Below, in pieces: positions 53,003 through 63,039 of a DNA stretch of 64,000 nt. A program made the translations under genes and the position numbers. How positions within the stretch are numbered: position 1 is the first letter of the stretch; each line of letters opens with the position of its first letter. Where the stretch lies: NCBI GenBank assembly GCA_023398575.1, contig JAEWSC010000058.1, positions 1 through 64,000 of the forward strand. The letters are read 5' to 3'. Source of the DNA: Bacillota bacterium (GTDB taxonomy: Bacteria; Bacillota; Clostridia; Christensenellales; Aristaeellaceae). A model generated the notes under the pieces. It was not told the origin of the DNA. It did not search any database and saw nothing but the letters and a program-made list of their open reading frames with translations.

Positions 53003-54244
53003 GTGTACGAGCGGATGATCTTGCATAGCGATGCAAACGCATTTTATGCGTCTGTGGAGATGATGCTCAACACATCCTTGCGTGGAAAAGCCGTGGCCGT
53101 ATGCGGCAGCACGGAAAACAGGCATGGTATTGTGTTGGCAAAAAGCGAGAAGGCGAAAAAGGCAGGTGTGAAAACCGGCCAGGCCAATTGGGAAGCGAGG
53201 CAAGTGTGCCCCGGCCTGATCGTCGTCCCACCACAGTATGAACAGTATGTCAAATACTCCAAACTGCTTCGTGCAATCTACCTCCGATATACCGATCTCG
53301 TCGAGCCTTACGGCATGGACGAATGCTGGTTGGATGTCACCTCCTGTCGTCTGCTTTATGGTTCAGGTGAAAAAATTGCTAATGAGATCAGGCAGACGGT
53401 GAAAGATGAGCTTGGACTGACGGTATCCATCGGTGTTTCCTTTAACAAGATTTTCGCTAAACTTGGCTCAGACATGAAAAAGCCGGACGCCGTGACTGTT
53501 CTGGACGAAAACAATTGGAAAGAGCGTATTTGGCCGCTCCCGGTTTCAGAGCTTCTGTTCGTTGGCAGAGCGACGACAAAAAAGCTTATGGATAGGGCTG
53601 TTTTCACCATTGGAGACCTTGCCAAAACACCTCCAGAGTATCTGCTCAACTGGTTTGGCAAAAATGGCACGGGGCTCTGGACGTTTGCTAATGGATTGGA
53701 CATGTCCCGCATCATGTACACCGAGTATGCCTCTCCGATCAAATCTGTTGGCCATGGCATCACCTGTACATGTGACCTACAGAGTAACGAGGATGTCTGG
53801 AAGGTCATGTTGGAGCTTTCACAGGATATTGGACACAGGCTGCGCATTCATGGACTGGCAGCACAGGGTGTACAGTTGTCGGTTCGAGGCAATGACCTGG
53901 CATCAGAACAATTTCAGATGCAGTTATCCTACCCCAGTCAGAGCCCTTTGGAAATTGCGCAGGCCGTCCGGATTCTATTTGAACGTCGTTATCGCTGGAA
54001 CACCACGGTCAGATCTGTAACTGTCCGTGGTATCAATCTGATTCCTCGTGATCAGCCTGTGCAGTTGGATATGTTTGGAGACGAAACAACCCGCGCTCGC
54101 CGTCAGAAACTGGAGGATGCGATTGACGAAATACGCGGTCGGTTCGGGAACCGCGCTATCTATGCTGCTTCCCTCATGGGTGACCTGCATATGCCAGGAG
54201 ACGGTCGCCATGAGGTTACAATGCCCGGCATGATGTACCAATAA
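53003..54244 (+). CDS. Y-family DNA polymerase (UmuC/DinB type)
   Basis: A 413-aa translesion polymerase. Catalytic signatures are LHSDANAFYASVE (motif I, about residues 6-18), YGMDECWLDVT (motif III, about 94-104), and LTVSIGVSFNKIFAKLGSDM. The start is GTG 53003, 5 nt after GGGAGGTG, giving the family-typical N-terminus; the long frame from 52898 is rejected. Induced when the S24 repressor is cleaved, it would give SOS mutagenesis. Confidence 0.93.
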   Translation: MYERMILHSDANAFYASVEMMLNTSLRGKAVAVCGSTENRHGIVLAKSEKAKKAGVKTGQANWEARQVCPGLIVVPPQYEQYVKYSKLLRAIYLRYTDLVEPYGMDECWLDVTSCRLLYGSGEKIANEIRQTVKDELGLTVSIGVSFNKIFAKLGSDMKKPDAVTVLDENNWKERIWPLPVSELLFVGRATTKKLMDRAVFTIGDLAKTPPEYLLNWFGKNGTGLWTFANGLDMSRIMYTEYASPIKSVGHGITCTCDLQSNEDVWKVMLELSQDIGHRLRIHGLAAQGVQLSVRGNDLASEQFQMQLSYPSQSPLEIAQAVRILFERRYRWNTTVRSVTVRGINLIPRDQPVQLDMFGDETTRARRQKLEDAIDEIRGRFGNRAIYAASLMGDLHMPGDGRHEVTMPGMMYQ

Positions 54245-54296
54245 AGGAAAAGGAGTTAGGTGCTAATCTGGTTGTTACGGAGGAAAAAGAGAAACG

Positions 54297-54524
54297 ATGA
54301 GTACCAAGCATCTTCCATGTCCATGGTGCCAAAAGGGAACTGTTGTTGTTGATGTGCGCGGAAAAGTACATTTCTCCTGTCGCTGTCATGAATGCGGTCA
54401 TTTTATCAAGGTAGACGCACAAGCAATGACAGTCACCCGAGGTACAGCACTAAAGAAATCATCCAGCCGAGAGCCGCGCGATTTGTGCGACTGTCCAGGC
54501 AAACCGGAATCGCCGAAAAACTAA
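54297..54524 (+). CDS. small Cys-rich zinc-ribbon protein
   Basis: A 75-aa protein with CPWC at residues 8-11 and CRCHEC around 28-33, a likely zinc ribbon. It has a Ser/Arg-rich tail (KKSSSREPRDL) and an extra CDC. ATG 54297 follows CGGAGGAAAAAGAG. It resembles the protein at 50823 in kind, not in sequence. Function unknown. Confidence 0.7.
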   Translation: MSTKHLPCPWCQKGTVVVDVRGKVHFSCRCHECGHFIKVDAQAMTVTRGTALKKSSSREPRDLCDCPGKPESPKN

Positions 54525-54646
54525 ATACCAAAGACCTTATCCGCACACGCGATATTACCCTTTATGGATGCGTGGCCGGGAAGGCGATCGTTTTGCTGAC
54601 TGAGTCACTTTGGGCCATGAACCGGGGGTTCATGTAGCTACACCAG

Positions 54647-54684
54647 ACCGGAGTAAAGCCGTTATTGGCTTACTCCGGTTTTTT
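54647..54684 (+). terminator. rho-independent terminator
   Basis: ACCGGAGTAAAGCC (54647-54660) pairs with GGCTTACTCCGGT (54667-54679) with one bulge, followed by T residues. It separates the SOS cassette from the replication module. Confidence 0.85.
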
Positions 54685-54729
54685 GTCAGCCTGACGGCTT
54701 TGCTCCACCCACGAGAGGAGCAGAGCCGG

Positions 54730-55140
54730 ATGAAGTACACGTACAGGTTTGCATCGGGAGAATCCGTTGGAATCGAGGTGTCGGCGGAATTAGAAGCACT
54801 ACTGAAAAATGAGGATCGGCTGGAATACAACAACGACCATGCCAACACAAGGAGGCATGTTCACCTGGATACCGGAATGGATGGAGGCGCGGATTGGCTG
54901 GCGGTGGAGGATGCAGAATTGCATGCCGTGTTTGAAGGTGAAGGGGATTCCGCCCGGCTGCACAAAGCGCTTGATAAAATTAGGCCCGAACAGCGCGCCT
55001 TGATACATGCGCTGTACTTGAGTGAAAAGCCAGTCTCCCAGGCTGAATATGCCGCCCGGCTAGGGATAACAGAAAAGAGCGTAAAGCAGAACGCTTGGCG
55101 GGCAAGAGAAAAAATAAAAGAAATTCTAAAAACGCTGTAG
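54730..55140 (+). CDS. sigma-like HTH protein of the mobile element
   Basis: A 136-aa protein. The C-terminal half is a sigma-70 region 4-type domain: LDKIRPEQRALIHALYLSEK followed by the HTH AEYAARLGITEKSVKQNAWR (about residues 80-128). The N-terminal half (FASGESVGIEVSAELEALLK) is the usual partner domain of ICE/phage sigma-like factors. ATG 54730 has GAGAGGAG at 9 nt; a 40-codon extension is rejected. Confidence 0.8.
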   Translation: MKYTYRFASGESVGIEVSAELEALLKNEDRLEYNNDHANTRRHVHLDTGMDGGADWLAVEDAELHAVFEGEGDSARLHKALDKIRPEQRALIHALYLSEKPVSQAEYAARLGITEKSVKQNAWRAREKIKEILKTL

Positions 55141-55211
55141 ACCTTCCCCCCTTCTCGTGGCCTATGGGTGGAGGGAGAAAAATCCGCCCTCCGGAAAGGA
55201 CGGAATCCCAT

Positions 55212-55400
55212 ATGAGGCACAGCATACGAATCGACCTGAAAGGCCGCGATCCCACCGGCCCGATCCTGGAGTGCCGCACACGCCCGCTGTCCACATGGCT
55301 GTGGAAGCTACTTTTCGGGAAGAGGCACAGCGTCGTGGTGCTCATGCCGGGCGGCTCGGTAGACTCGGTGAACATCGTCGAGCAGCTGGAGGTGTCATAG
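55212..55400 (+). CDS. small conserved mobile-element protein
   Basis: A 62-aa protein. It opens MRHSIRIDLKGRDPTGPILE, then PLSTWLWKLLFGKRHSVVVL and a final SVDSVNIVEQLEV. Very similar short proteins precede SNF2 helicases in Firmicute prophages and ICEs. Function unknown. ATG 55212 follows GGAAAGGACGG. The helicase pseudogene begins 2 nt after its stop. Confidence 0.75.
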   Translation: MRHSIRIDLKGRDPTGPILECRTRPLSTWLWKLLFGKRHSVVVLMPGGSVDSVNIVEQLEVS

Positions 55401-55402
55401 CT

Positions 55403-56887
55403 ATGGGCATGAACGATAACCCAGCTCCACCGGTCCTGGCGAAACTCTACGAACACCAGATCATGGCATATCTCTTTGTCCTTGGACTTTTTGATGAACT
55501 GGATAAAGGTGCAGAAAGCCGGGGAGGTGATGCAGATGAACGTTTCCACGGGTAAGGGCGCAGCCCTCCTTATGGAGATGGGTTAAATGGCACTGGAAAA
55601 ACGATCACCTCAGTTGCTATCGTCGGTACGCTCTGGCAACAAGGCCGCATCCAACGTCTACTGATTGTCGCACCGCTCTCTATCCTGGGCGTATGGGCAG
55701 ACGAGTTCCAGAAATTCGCTGACTACAACTACAACCTCGTCATGCTGGAGGGCACTACCGCCCGAAAGGTCGATACCATCCGGCATATGAATGGCTCCGC
55801 TCTCCAGGTACTTGTAGTAAATTACGAAAGCGCGTGGAGGCTTGAAGCGGAGCTAGCAAAATGGAAGCCGGACATGATCGTATGCGACGAAGGGCACAAG
55901 ATCAAGACGCATAATATCGCAGCCTCAAAGGCCCTCCACCGGCTGGGTGCAAAAGCGAAGTATCGCCTATTACTCACTGGCACCGTCATCACGAACAAGC
56001 CGGTGGACGTATTCAGCCAGTATAAATTTGCAGACCCACGTGTTTACGGTCAGAGCTTCTACCTGTTCCGTAACCGGTTCTTCGACATGACAGGCTACGG
56101 CAACCACACGCCAATCATGAAGCGGACGATGGAACAAGAGTTCACTGAACGGCTACACTCCATTGCATTTCGTGCAACTAAATCGGAATGCCTGGATCTT
56201 CCCGATACCACGGATATCGTACAGCGCGTGGAATTGGAGCATGCCGCCATGAGAACCTACCGCCAGCTCGTCAAGGACAGCTACGCAGAGCTAACAGGCG
56301 ATACGGTGACCGTTACGAATGTGTTGACCCGGCTACTGCGGCTATCGCAGCTCACAGGCGGATTCCTCGGCGGCGATGAGTCCGCAGCCACCGAGCAGGT
56401 TTCCTCTGCAAAGCTGGATGCTCTCTCCGACATCATCGAAAGTGCGGAGCAGGACGGCAAGAAGCTGGTGGTCATCGCCCGATTTATCCCCGAGATACGC
56501 GCTATCGGAAAACTACTCACGAAGAAGGACATCCAGTACGCTCAGATTTCCGGCGAAATCAAGGATCGGGACGCACAAGTAACAGCCTTCCAGAAAGATC
56601 CCGGCGTGGCTGTGTTCATCGGCCAGATAGCCACGGCGGGCCTGGGCATTACACTGACCGCCGCCAGCACTATGGTTTTCTACTCCATGGACTACTCGAT
56701 GAGCAACTATGAGCAGACCCGTGCCCGTATCCATCGCGTCGGCCAACGGCAGCCCTGTACCTACATCCACCTTGTCGCAAAGGGTACGGTGGACGAAAAG
56801 GTGCTCCAGGCGCTTCGGGACAAAGCCAATCTCGCAAAGGCGCTGGTGGACGATTACCGGGCCGGGCGCAACCCCTTCACCATATGA
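55403..56887 (+). pseudogene. SNF2-type helicase, frame-disrupted at Walker A
   Basis: Starts at ATG 55403 after GGAGGTG. The family N-terminus (LAKLYEHQIMAYLFVLGLFD) reads in frame 2, which stops at TAA 55553. The next conserved block (KGAALLMEMG) reads in frame 0 and stops at TAA 55584. GTGKTITSVAIVG then resumes in frame 2 from 55589 and runs intact to 56887. That part carries the CDEGHKIK-type motif II, LLTGTVITNKPVD, and the helicase C-terminal half (RIHRVGQRQPCTYIHLVAKG). Net changes are about +1 and +8 nt. The largest intact ORF starts at 55742 without Walker A. Confidence 0.8.
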
Positions 56888-56898
56888 CAGGAGGCAAG

Positions 56899-57315
56899 AT
56901 GGATAATAACCGACTCTTTGAATTAGCTGATGAACTGAAATCCCTACGCGACCGCAAGGATGCGCTGGAGGCCGAGCTTAAGCAGGTGAACACTGACATT
57001 GACAACGTGGACTATCACCTGTCCACCTTGATGGCTGAAACCGAGACGCAGAATTTCACCCGTGCAGGCACTATGTTTTGTCTCACCAACAAGACCCGCG
57101 CTTCCGCCACGGAGGGTATGAGGGACGAGCTGTTCGCCGCACTCCGCGCCGAAGGCTTCGGTGACATGATCTATGAAACCGTAAACGCAAATTCTCTCTC
57201 TGCCTTCGTGAAGGAGCAAATGGCCGAGAGTGGTGACCAACTTCCCACATGGCTGGACGGCCTGGTGAACGTATTCGAGAAAACAACAGTGGGCGTGCGC
57301 AAAGCAGCCCGATAA
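56899..57315 (+). CDS. phage/ICE replication-module protein, coiled-coil
   Basis: A 138-aa protein. Residues 1-50 are a coiled coil (ELADELKSLRDRKDALEAEL); the rest is mixed (MRDELFAALRAEGFGDMIYE, DQLPTWLDGLVNVFEKTTVG). Not a named family. Such proteins sit between the helicase and SSB-like gene in Firmicute prophages and may load or protect DNA. ATG 56899 follows CAGGAGGC. Confidence 0.7.
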   Translation: MDNNRLFELADELKSLRDRKDALEAELKQVNTDIDNVDYHLSTLMAETETQNFTRAGTMFCLTNKTRASATEGMRDELFAALRAEGFGDMIYETVNANSLSAFVKEQMAESGDQLPTWLDGLVNVFEKTTVGVRKAAR

Positions 57316-57333
57316 AAAGCGGAGGATATGAAA

Positions 57334-58089
57334 ATGAGCAATAAAGAGATTTCCACCATCAATAGCTATACCGCTCTGGAAGGTTTCAATTTGGCCGATG
57401 CGCTGTCCGAGGAAATGGTCGGTATGAACATCACTTTCGACCGGGTGATGATCCCAGCCGCTGGCGGCACCGTGTTTGAGGTGCCCGGTGAATTGCCCGG
57501 CGAGACAGATACTGTGAAGGAGTTCAGCGGCGTAATCCTGTTTCACCATCCGCTGTTCTCTTACTACAGGGAGCGGTTCACTGGCGGCAATAATCCCCCA
57601 GATTGCGGTAGCTATGACGGTGTGACCGGCGTGGGTGATCCAGGTGGAGTCTGCGATCATTGCCCACTTAACCAGTTCGGGAGCGGTGATAACGGCGGTA
57701 AGGCCTGTAAGAACAAGCGCCGCATCTTCATATTGCGAGAGGGCGAAATGATCCCGCTGGTTCTGACGCTGCCCACCGGCTCCATGAAGGAGTTCGGCGT
57801 GTACATCAAAAGACTGCTGGGCAAGGGACGGAAATCCTGCTCCGTGGTGACACGCTTCTCCCTCAAGAAAGCGACGAACGTAGGCGGTATCGCGTATTCG
57901 CAGGCTCAATTTGCGGTGGATCGAGTGCTGACCGATGTAGAGCTTCCCCTGATCCTCTCAATGTCTGAGCAAGTGAAGCAGTTTGCCACTCGCATCGGGT
58001 ACGAGGAAGAGTCTGCCTCTGCGGAGGTCATTGACCCCGAGACTGGCGAGATCATGGGGAACGAGCCGGTTATCCAGCCTCTGAGCTAA
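57334..58089 (+). CDS. phage replication-module protein, possible zinc-containing SSB
   Basis: A 251-aa protein. The middle has Cys residues (CDHCPLNQFGS, later GKACKNKRRIFIL) that could bind zinc, and the surrounding beta-rich segments could be an OB-like fold. This recalls T4 gp32-type proteins only in general layout. The Asp-rich tail (EEESASAEVIDPETGEIM) resembles SSB acidic tails. ATG 57334 is 7 nt after GGAGG (ATG 57328 is too close). It is 59 nt before the polymerase. Confidence 0.6.
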   Translation: MSNKEISTINSYTALEGFNLADALSEEMVGMNITFDRVMIPAAGGTVFEVPGELPGETDTVKEFSGVILFHHPLFSYYRERFTGGNNPPDCGSYDGVTGVGDPGGVCDHCPLNQFGSGDNGGKACKNKRRIFILREGEMIPLVLTLPTGSMKEFGVYIKRLLGKGRKSCSVVTRFSLKKATNVGGIAYSQAQFAVDRVLTDVELPLILSMSEQVKQFATRIGYEEESASAEVIDPETGEIMGNEPVIQPLS

Positions 58090-58148
58090 AGCTGAGCGCC
58101 GGAGGGCGGCTTTTCTGCCCTCCGGCCTTCCGAAAGGAGTGATGCCAA

Positions 58149-60071
58149 ATGAGTTACCGAATGGAAACCGACCTGCAGGCTATTGATGAATACATTCGAG
58201 GTGCGCCTGTTGTGGCTTTTGACTTTGAAACGGCTCCGCTACTTCAATATCGCAACGACCCCAAGGCCGCGCTGGACGCGCACCGTGCCTTTATTGTGGG
58301 CATTTCTCTCTCTGTTGCAGAGGGCAGCGCCATATATGTGCCTCTCCGGCATCTTGGCGGCGGTAATGCCGACCCTGAGCAGGTGATCCCCTTTTTGCGG
58401 GATTCGCTCTGGCTGAACCCCACTATCACGAAGGTGGCGCACAACCTCACCTTCGAGAGCATGTTCCTGTACGCGCAGGATATCATCCTGCAGCCGCCGT
58501 GCTATGACACCATTGCCGCCGCGCAAATGACGCTCATGAGCACGTTTGAGTTTCGTGGTCTGTCCGACAGCGGTCTCAAGAAACTGGTGCCGGAATTGTT
58601 CGGCGACGAGTTGCCTACCTTCGAGGATGTGACGGAGGGCCGATTCTTCGATGAGTTGGATTCCCACAACCCGGAAACCATCCACTACGCCTGCGCTGAT
58701 GCCGATTATGCACTCCGCTTATATCATCGGTTCAATCTGTGGTTCGACGCTTTCCTCCCCAAACATCGCTTTATCGTAGAGCAGGTGGAATCCCCCACGG
58801 CGGTCTATTGCGGCCTGATGAAGTATAACGGACTGCTTATGGACGAGGAAGCCATGATCCGCAAGCAGGGCGAATGTGCGGCCCGGTTGATCGACCTACA
58901 AGGCAAAATCCGCAGCATGATAGGCGACGTGGACATCGGCGCGAACGCGGGGACGCAGGCATTCAAAGACTACCTTTTCAAAGCCCTTGGCCTGCCAGTT
59001 ATGAAAACCACGGAGAAGAACGCCGAGGCCGCAGACGATCAAACGATGGTGATGCTTGCGGAATGGAGTGCGGAGCACCGCCCGGAGTTGGTGCCGCTGT
59101 TCGAGTTGGTACAAACATACCGCAAATGGTCGAAGCTCAAAACGACGTATATCGACGGTTATTTGCGCTTCATGAACCCGGCGACCGGGCGCATTCATCC
59201 CGACCTGCTCCCGTTGGCAACGGAAACCGGGCGCTTCGCTGCGCGTAATCCCAACATGCAAAATTGCCCGCGCAAGACCAATGACCCGGTGGGCATCCGC
59301 TCCTTCATCGTCGCGCCAGAGGGTCATGTGCTGGTATCCTGCGACTTCTCGCAGATTGAGCTGCGCGTCGGTGCGTTCTACTGCCGGGATGAAAAAATGC
59401 TGGAAACCTACCGCACGGGAGGCGATATCCATGCGCAGACCACCGGCGTCATTTTCGGCATTCCCTATGCGCAGGCTGTGGACAAAGGTACACCCGACTA
59501 CAAAGAGCGCCGCACGATTGCCAAGAACGTCAACTTCGGCGTGTTCTATGGGTTGTTCGCGCGCGGCCTTCAACGCACCCTGAAATTCAAGGCGGGGCTT
59601 ACATCGTCGCTTGAGGATTGTGATTGCATCATTCGTAATCTGAAATCCGGCTATACGAATCTGGCCCGCTGGCAAGAGCAGGCGAAAAAGGCGGCTACTT
59701 GCCGCCAATACACGCAGACCTTCCTTGGACGGCGGCGTTACCTGCCGGGCATTCGTTCGCAGGATTGGGGACGCCGGAGCTTTGCGGAACGCTGTGCCTT
59801 GAACACCCCGATACAGGGCACTGCCGCTGACATCCTCAAGCTGGCGCTGGGTCGCTTGGTGGAAAGGCTGCCAGAGCGCCCGTGGCTAAAACCGCTGCTG
59901 CAAATCCACGATGAGTTGGTGTTCGAGCTGCCTGCCGATCGGCTTCGTGATGCAGTGGCCTTTATAAGGGAGTGCATGGAAGCACAGCCCTTCTCGGAAA
60001 TGGATGTGCCGATTGTGGCCGAGGCTGCCTATGGCACCGATTTTGGACACATGGAGGAAATAGAAACGTGA
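58149..60071 (+). CDS. phage-type family A DNA polymerase
   Basis: A 640-aa polymerase with a 3'-5' exonuclease but no 5' nuclease domain. Exo I is VAFDFETAP (about residues 22-30), with HNLTFESMF and YACADADYALRLY as Exo II/III. Polymerase motif A is DFSQIELRVG (about 398-407), motif B lies around RRTIAKNVNFGVFYG (about 455-469) and motif C is QIHDELVFE (about 584-592). Length matches phage PolA-like enzymes, not host PolI. AAAGGAG precedes the start. It is coupled to the next gene by GTGA. Confidence 0.95.
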   Translation: MSYRMETDLQAIDEYIRGAPVVAFDFETAPLLQYRNDPKAALDAHRAFIVGISLSVAEGSAIYVPLRHLGGGNADPEQVIPFLRDSLWLNPTITKVAHNLTFESMFLYAQDIILQPPCYDTIAAAQMTLMSTFEFRGLSDSGLKKLVPELFGDELPTFEDVTEGRFFDELDSHNPETIHYACADADYALRLYHRFNLWFDAFLPKHRFIVEQVESPTAVYCGLMKYNGLLMDEEAMIRKQGECAARLIDLQGKIRSMIGDVDIGANAGTQAFKDYLFKALGLPVMKTTEKNAEAADDQTMVMLAEWSAEHRPELVPLFELVQTYRKWSKLKTTYIDGYLRFMNPATGRIHPDLLPLATETGRFAARNPNMQNCPRKTNDPVGIRSFIVAPEGHVLVSCDFSQIELRVGAFYCRDEKMLETYRTGGDIHAQTTGVIFGIPYAQAVDKGTPDYKERRTIAKNVNFGVFYGLFARGLQRTLKFKAGLTSSLEDCDCIIRNLKSGYTNLARWQEQAKKAATCRQYTQTFLGRRRYLPGIRSQDWGRRSFAERCALNTPIQGTAADILKLALGRLVERLPERPWLKPLLQIHDELVFELPADRLRDAVAFIRECMEAQPFSEMDVPIVAEAAYGTDFGHMEEIET

Positions 60072-60499
60072 ACGAACAGATGAAAAACGCTGAGGGCTAT
60101 TACGATCCCACGGCCGCCACTGCTTTTCTGAATATCGAGCGGGAGGAACGTGCCCAGCGCTTGGGTTACATGCCGCTGGTTTACATCTGCTCCCCATATC
60201 GTGGCGACGTTGATCAAAATCTTCAAAACGCCCGCCGATATTGTGCCTTCGCCTTGACGCAAAAGGCGCTACCTGTCGCTCCCCACCTGTTGTTCCCGCA
60301 ATTCATGGGCAGCGAGGAAACCGATGAAACCCGCGAATTGGCACTGCATATGGGCCTGATCCTGATATCGAAATGCCGAGAGTTGTGGTTCTTCGGCGAT
60401 ACGATCAGCGACGGCATGAAGAACGAGATCAACAGAGCGCGATGGCGCGATATGACCGTACGACATTTCACAAATGATTGCCAGGAGGTTACCGTATGA
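60068..60499 (+). CDS. DUF4406/DUF7768-like nucleotide-binding protein
   Basis: A 143-aa protein with a Rossmann-like fold related to nucleoside 2-deoxyribosyltransferases. The motif VYICSPYRGDVDQN (about residues 38-51) carries the phosphate loop, PVAPHLLFPQ and LILISKCRELWFFGD are the following strands, and SDGMKNEI is the catalytic-Glu region. Start GTG 60068 overlaps the polymerase stop (GTGA) with GGAGG 10 nt upstream. It may edit the nucleotide pool for the element. Confidence 0.75.
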   Translation: MNEQMKNAEGYYDPTAATAFLNIEREERAQRLGYMPLVYICSPYRGDVDQNLQNARRYCAFALTQKALPVAPHLLFPQFMGSEETDETRELALHMGLILISKCRELWFFGDTISDGMKNEINRARWRDMTVRHFTNDCQEVTV

Positions 60500-63027
60500 G
60501 TTACCCCAATGAATTGACTGCTCTGCCGCAGTGGATATGCTGGCGACTGGAGCCCGACCCGAAGGGCGACAAGCCTCGAAAGGTTCCCTATGATCCCAAG
60601 ACCGGACGCAAGGCATCCTCAACCAACCCACAGACCTGGGCGACGCTGTCGGAGGCTGAGGCTGCGCGCAGTAAGTTTTTGTTCACGGGCCTGGGTTTCG
60701 TGTTCACGGAAGAATGCGGTATCGTCGGCGTGGACATTGATCATTGTCGCACCGAGGATGGCACCCTGAACGATACAGCTCGCGCTATTCTGGAAAAGCA
60801 TCCGTCCTATACGGAAATCTCGCCCTCAGGCACCGGCTTACACATATTTTATCACGGTACTATGCCGGGCAAGGGCAACAAGAACAGCACTACAGGAGTG
60901 GAGATGTATTCCACCGGCCGCTATTTCACCATGACAGGGCAGCAACTGGACGGAACGCCGAAAGATATTGTCGATGGATTGGTGGCGCTCCCGTGGATTC
61001 ATGAGACCTTTGTTGCAAAGAGGCGCAAGCCCAAAGCGGCCAAGGCAGCGCGCAAGCAGGTAAGGTTGGCCGATGAACAGGTGCTGGAAAAGGCCCGCGC
61101 AGCTTCGGGTGGCGACGAGTTTTCCGATCTGTGGGAAGGCCGATGGAAGGACAAATATGGCTCCCAATCCGAAGCCGATCTTGCGCTTTGCTGTGCACTC
61201 GCCTTCTGGACAGGCAAGGATGCCGAACAGATGGACAGGCTGTTCCGCCAGTCGGCGTTGATCCGGGAGAAGTGGGACAATGTTCATCATGCGGACGGCT
61301 CTACCTATGGTGCAGAGACGATCCGGCAGGCTATTGAGCGTACCGATCAGACCTATTCCCCGGAGGGCGAACCGGTCATCTTTGAGCAGAACGGGCGCTA
61401 CTACCGCGTCAAGGGCGAACAGGTCTATCCGATCACCAATTTCATCGTCCACCCGCTCGAGATGCTGATTGCCGAGGATGAAACACAGATGACCTGTGAC
61501 CTTGTGACCATATACGGAGATACCTTCCGGCAAACTTTCATGACCACTGATTTCGGTAACCTTCAGAAATTCAAAGGTGTGTTGAACAAACGGACGATTT
61601 CACTCAGCTACACGGGCAGCGACGGCGACCTTGAATTGCTAAAAGGCTATCTCGCTGGGCTTACATGGCAGGTGAAATATGGCGTCAAGGCACTAGGCAT
61701 GCACGAGCGAGATGGGCGTTGGGTCTTCGTTGGCAGAGGTGGTGCTTTCGCTGCGGGTGGTGAAGATGTGGACGATATGGTGCAACTTGAAAAGCATGCC
61801 TCCATAGAAACAACGCTGCATGATGCCAGCGCCATTACGCCGGAGCGCTTCGCGGAGCTTGCACCATTGCTGCTGGAATACAACGAGCCGGCAAAGACAG
61901 TCTCTGTCCTTTCATGGTGCGCAGGCTGTTTTGTAAAGGAGCATCTTCGAAAGGCAGGTATTAAATATCCGCATTTATTTCTAATTGGTGAAGCAGGCAG
62001 CGGCAAATCAAATACACTGGAGCGCGTGATCCTACCCATATTCGGGAGGAGCAAAGTAGTGGCTGCACCGCAAGTCACGGCTTTCACACTTATGAAGGAC
62101 GCCGCCTCCAGCAATCTGTTCCCGCAGGCGTTAGATGAATTCAAACCCTCGAAGATCGACCGCTTCCGCCTGGATGCTCTGCACAACCATATGCGTGACA
62201 GCTACGACGGCCATGCGGGCATGCGTGGGCGCGCGGATCAGACGCAAATCTCCTACGACCTGCTAGCCCCGGTGGTCGTGGCTGGCGAGGAATCCGCAGA
62301 CGAAACGGCCGTGCGGGAACGCGGTATGGAACTGTTGTTCAGCAAGCGCGACCTTAAAGATGCTAGATGCCGCGCATCCTTCCAACGGCTGACGGCAATG
62401 CAGAATGATCTCCCCAGGATGGGCCGGGCGCTCTTGGATACGGTGCTGACGTTATCCACCAAAGCTGTGCAACAATGGCATGATGAAGCGTTGGCGCTTT
62501 TCAATCCCGCGCTGCCATCCCGCGTCGTGAACAACCTCGCATGCTGCATGGTTGGTACTCGACTACTTGAAGCGCTCTGTGCCAGACAGGGTTTCGCATG
62601 GGGTCAGGTGTTTCCCATCAGCATAGATGCCTGCGTCAGGCATATGGAATATGCAGTCCGGGAATATCTGCTCGACGGCGGCGACTCCAACAAGAGTGTC
62701 ATTGAGCAAACGCTGGAGGTCATGGACAGAATGACTGTCAGCGCGGAGCATTGTGCCTTCTCCAAGGATGGAAAGGAGGTCGCCTTCCTGTTCGCCCGTT
62801 TCTATGACCAATACACGAAGTATCGGCGCGATCATGCGATCTACGGCGAGTGTCTGTCGTACAACCAATTCGTGAAGCAACTAAAGAAATCTGATCTTTT
62901 CTTGGCCTTCAAGACGGTTCGGATTGGTAGTGCAACACCCAAGGCGTATGTACTTGACTATGAGATGATCCAGCAGCGCTGCAATGTATCGGGGTTTCTC
63001 GGGACTGATGTACCGCCGTTACATTGA
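60496..63027 (+). CDS. primase-helicase of the element (VapE/P4-like)
   Basis: An 843-aa replication initiator. The N-terminal primase-like domain has GIVGVDIDHCRT (catalytic acidic pair, about residues 77-88) and SGTGLHIFYHG. A basic linker follows at about 175-190. The helicase part has Walker A GEAGSGKSNT (about 498-507) and a Walker B-like NLFPQALDEFKPS. The C-terminal third is winged-helix-like and may bind the origin. ATG 60496 follows CCAGGAGG; its first 4 nt overlap the previous stop. The origin-like region begins 20 nt after its stop. Confidence 0.85.
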   Translation: MSYPNELTALPQWICWRLEPDPKGDKPRKVPYDPKTGRKASSTNPQTWATLSEAEAARSKFLFTGLGFVFTEECGIVGVDIDHCRTEDGTLNDTARAILEKHPSYTEISPSGTGLHIFYHGTMPGKGNKNSTTGVEMYSTGRYFTMTGQQLDGTPKDIVDGLVALPWIHETFVAKRRKPKAAKAARKQVRLADEQVLEKARAASGGDEFSDLWEGRWKDKYGSQSEADLALCCALAFWTGKDAEQMDRLFRQSALIREKWDNVHHADGSTYGAETIRQAIERTDQTYSPEGEPVIFEQNGRYYRVKGEQVYPITNFIVHPLEMLIAEDETQMTCDLVTIYGDTFRQTFMTTDFGNLQKFKGVLNKRTISLSYTGSDGDLELLKGYLAGLTWQVKYGVKALGMHERDGRWVFVGRGGAFAAGGEDVDDMVQLEKHASIETTLHDASAITPERFAELAPLLLEYNEPAKTVSVLSWCAGCFVKEHLRKAGIKYPHLFLIGEAGSGKSNTLERVILPIFGRSKVVAAPQVTAFTLMKDAASSNLFPQALDEFKPSKIDRFRLDALHNHMRDSYDGHAGMRGRADQTQISYDLLAPVVVAGEESADETAVRERGMELLFSKRDLKDARCRASFQRLTAMQNDLPRMGRALLDTVLTLSTKAVQQWHDEALALFNPALPSRVVNNLACCMVGTRLLEALCARQGFAWGQVFPISIDACVRHMEYAVREYLLDGGDSNKSVIEQTLEVMDRMTVSAEHCAFSKDGKEVAFLFARFYDQYTKYRRDHAIYGECLSYNQFVKQLKKSDLFLAFKTVRIGSATPKAYVLDYEMIQQRCNVSGFLGTDVPPLH

Positions 63028-63039
63028 GCATTGCCACGA

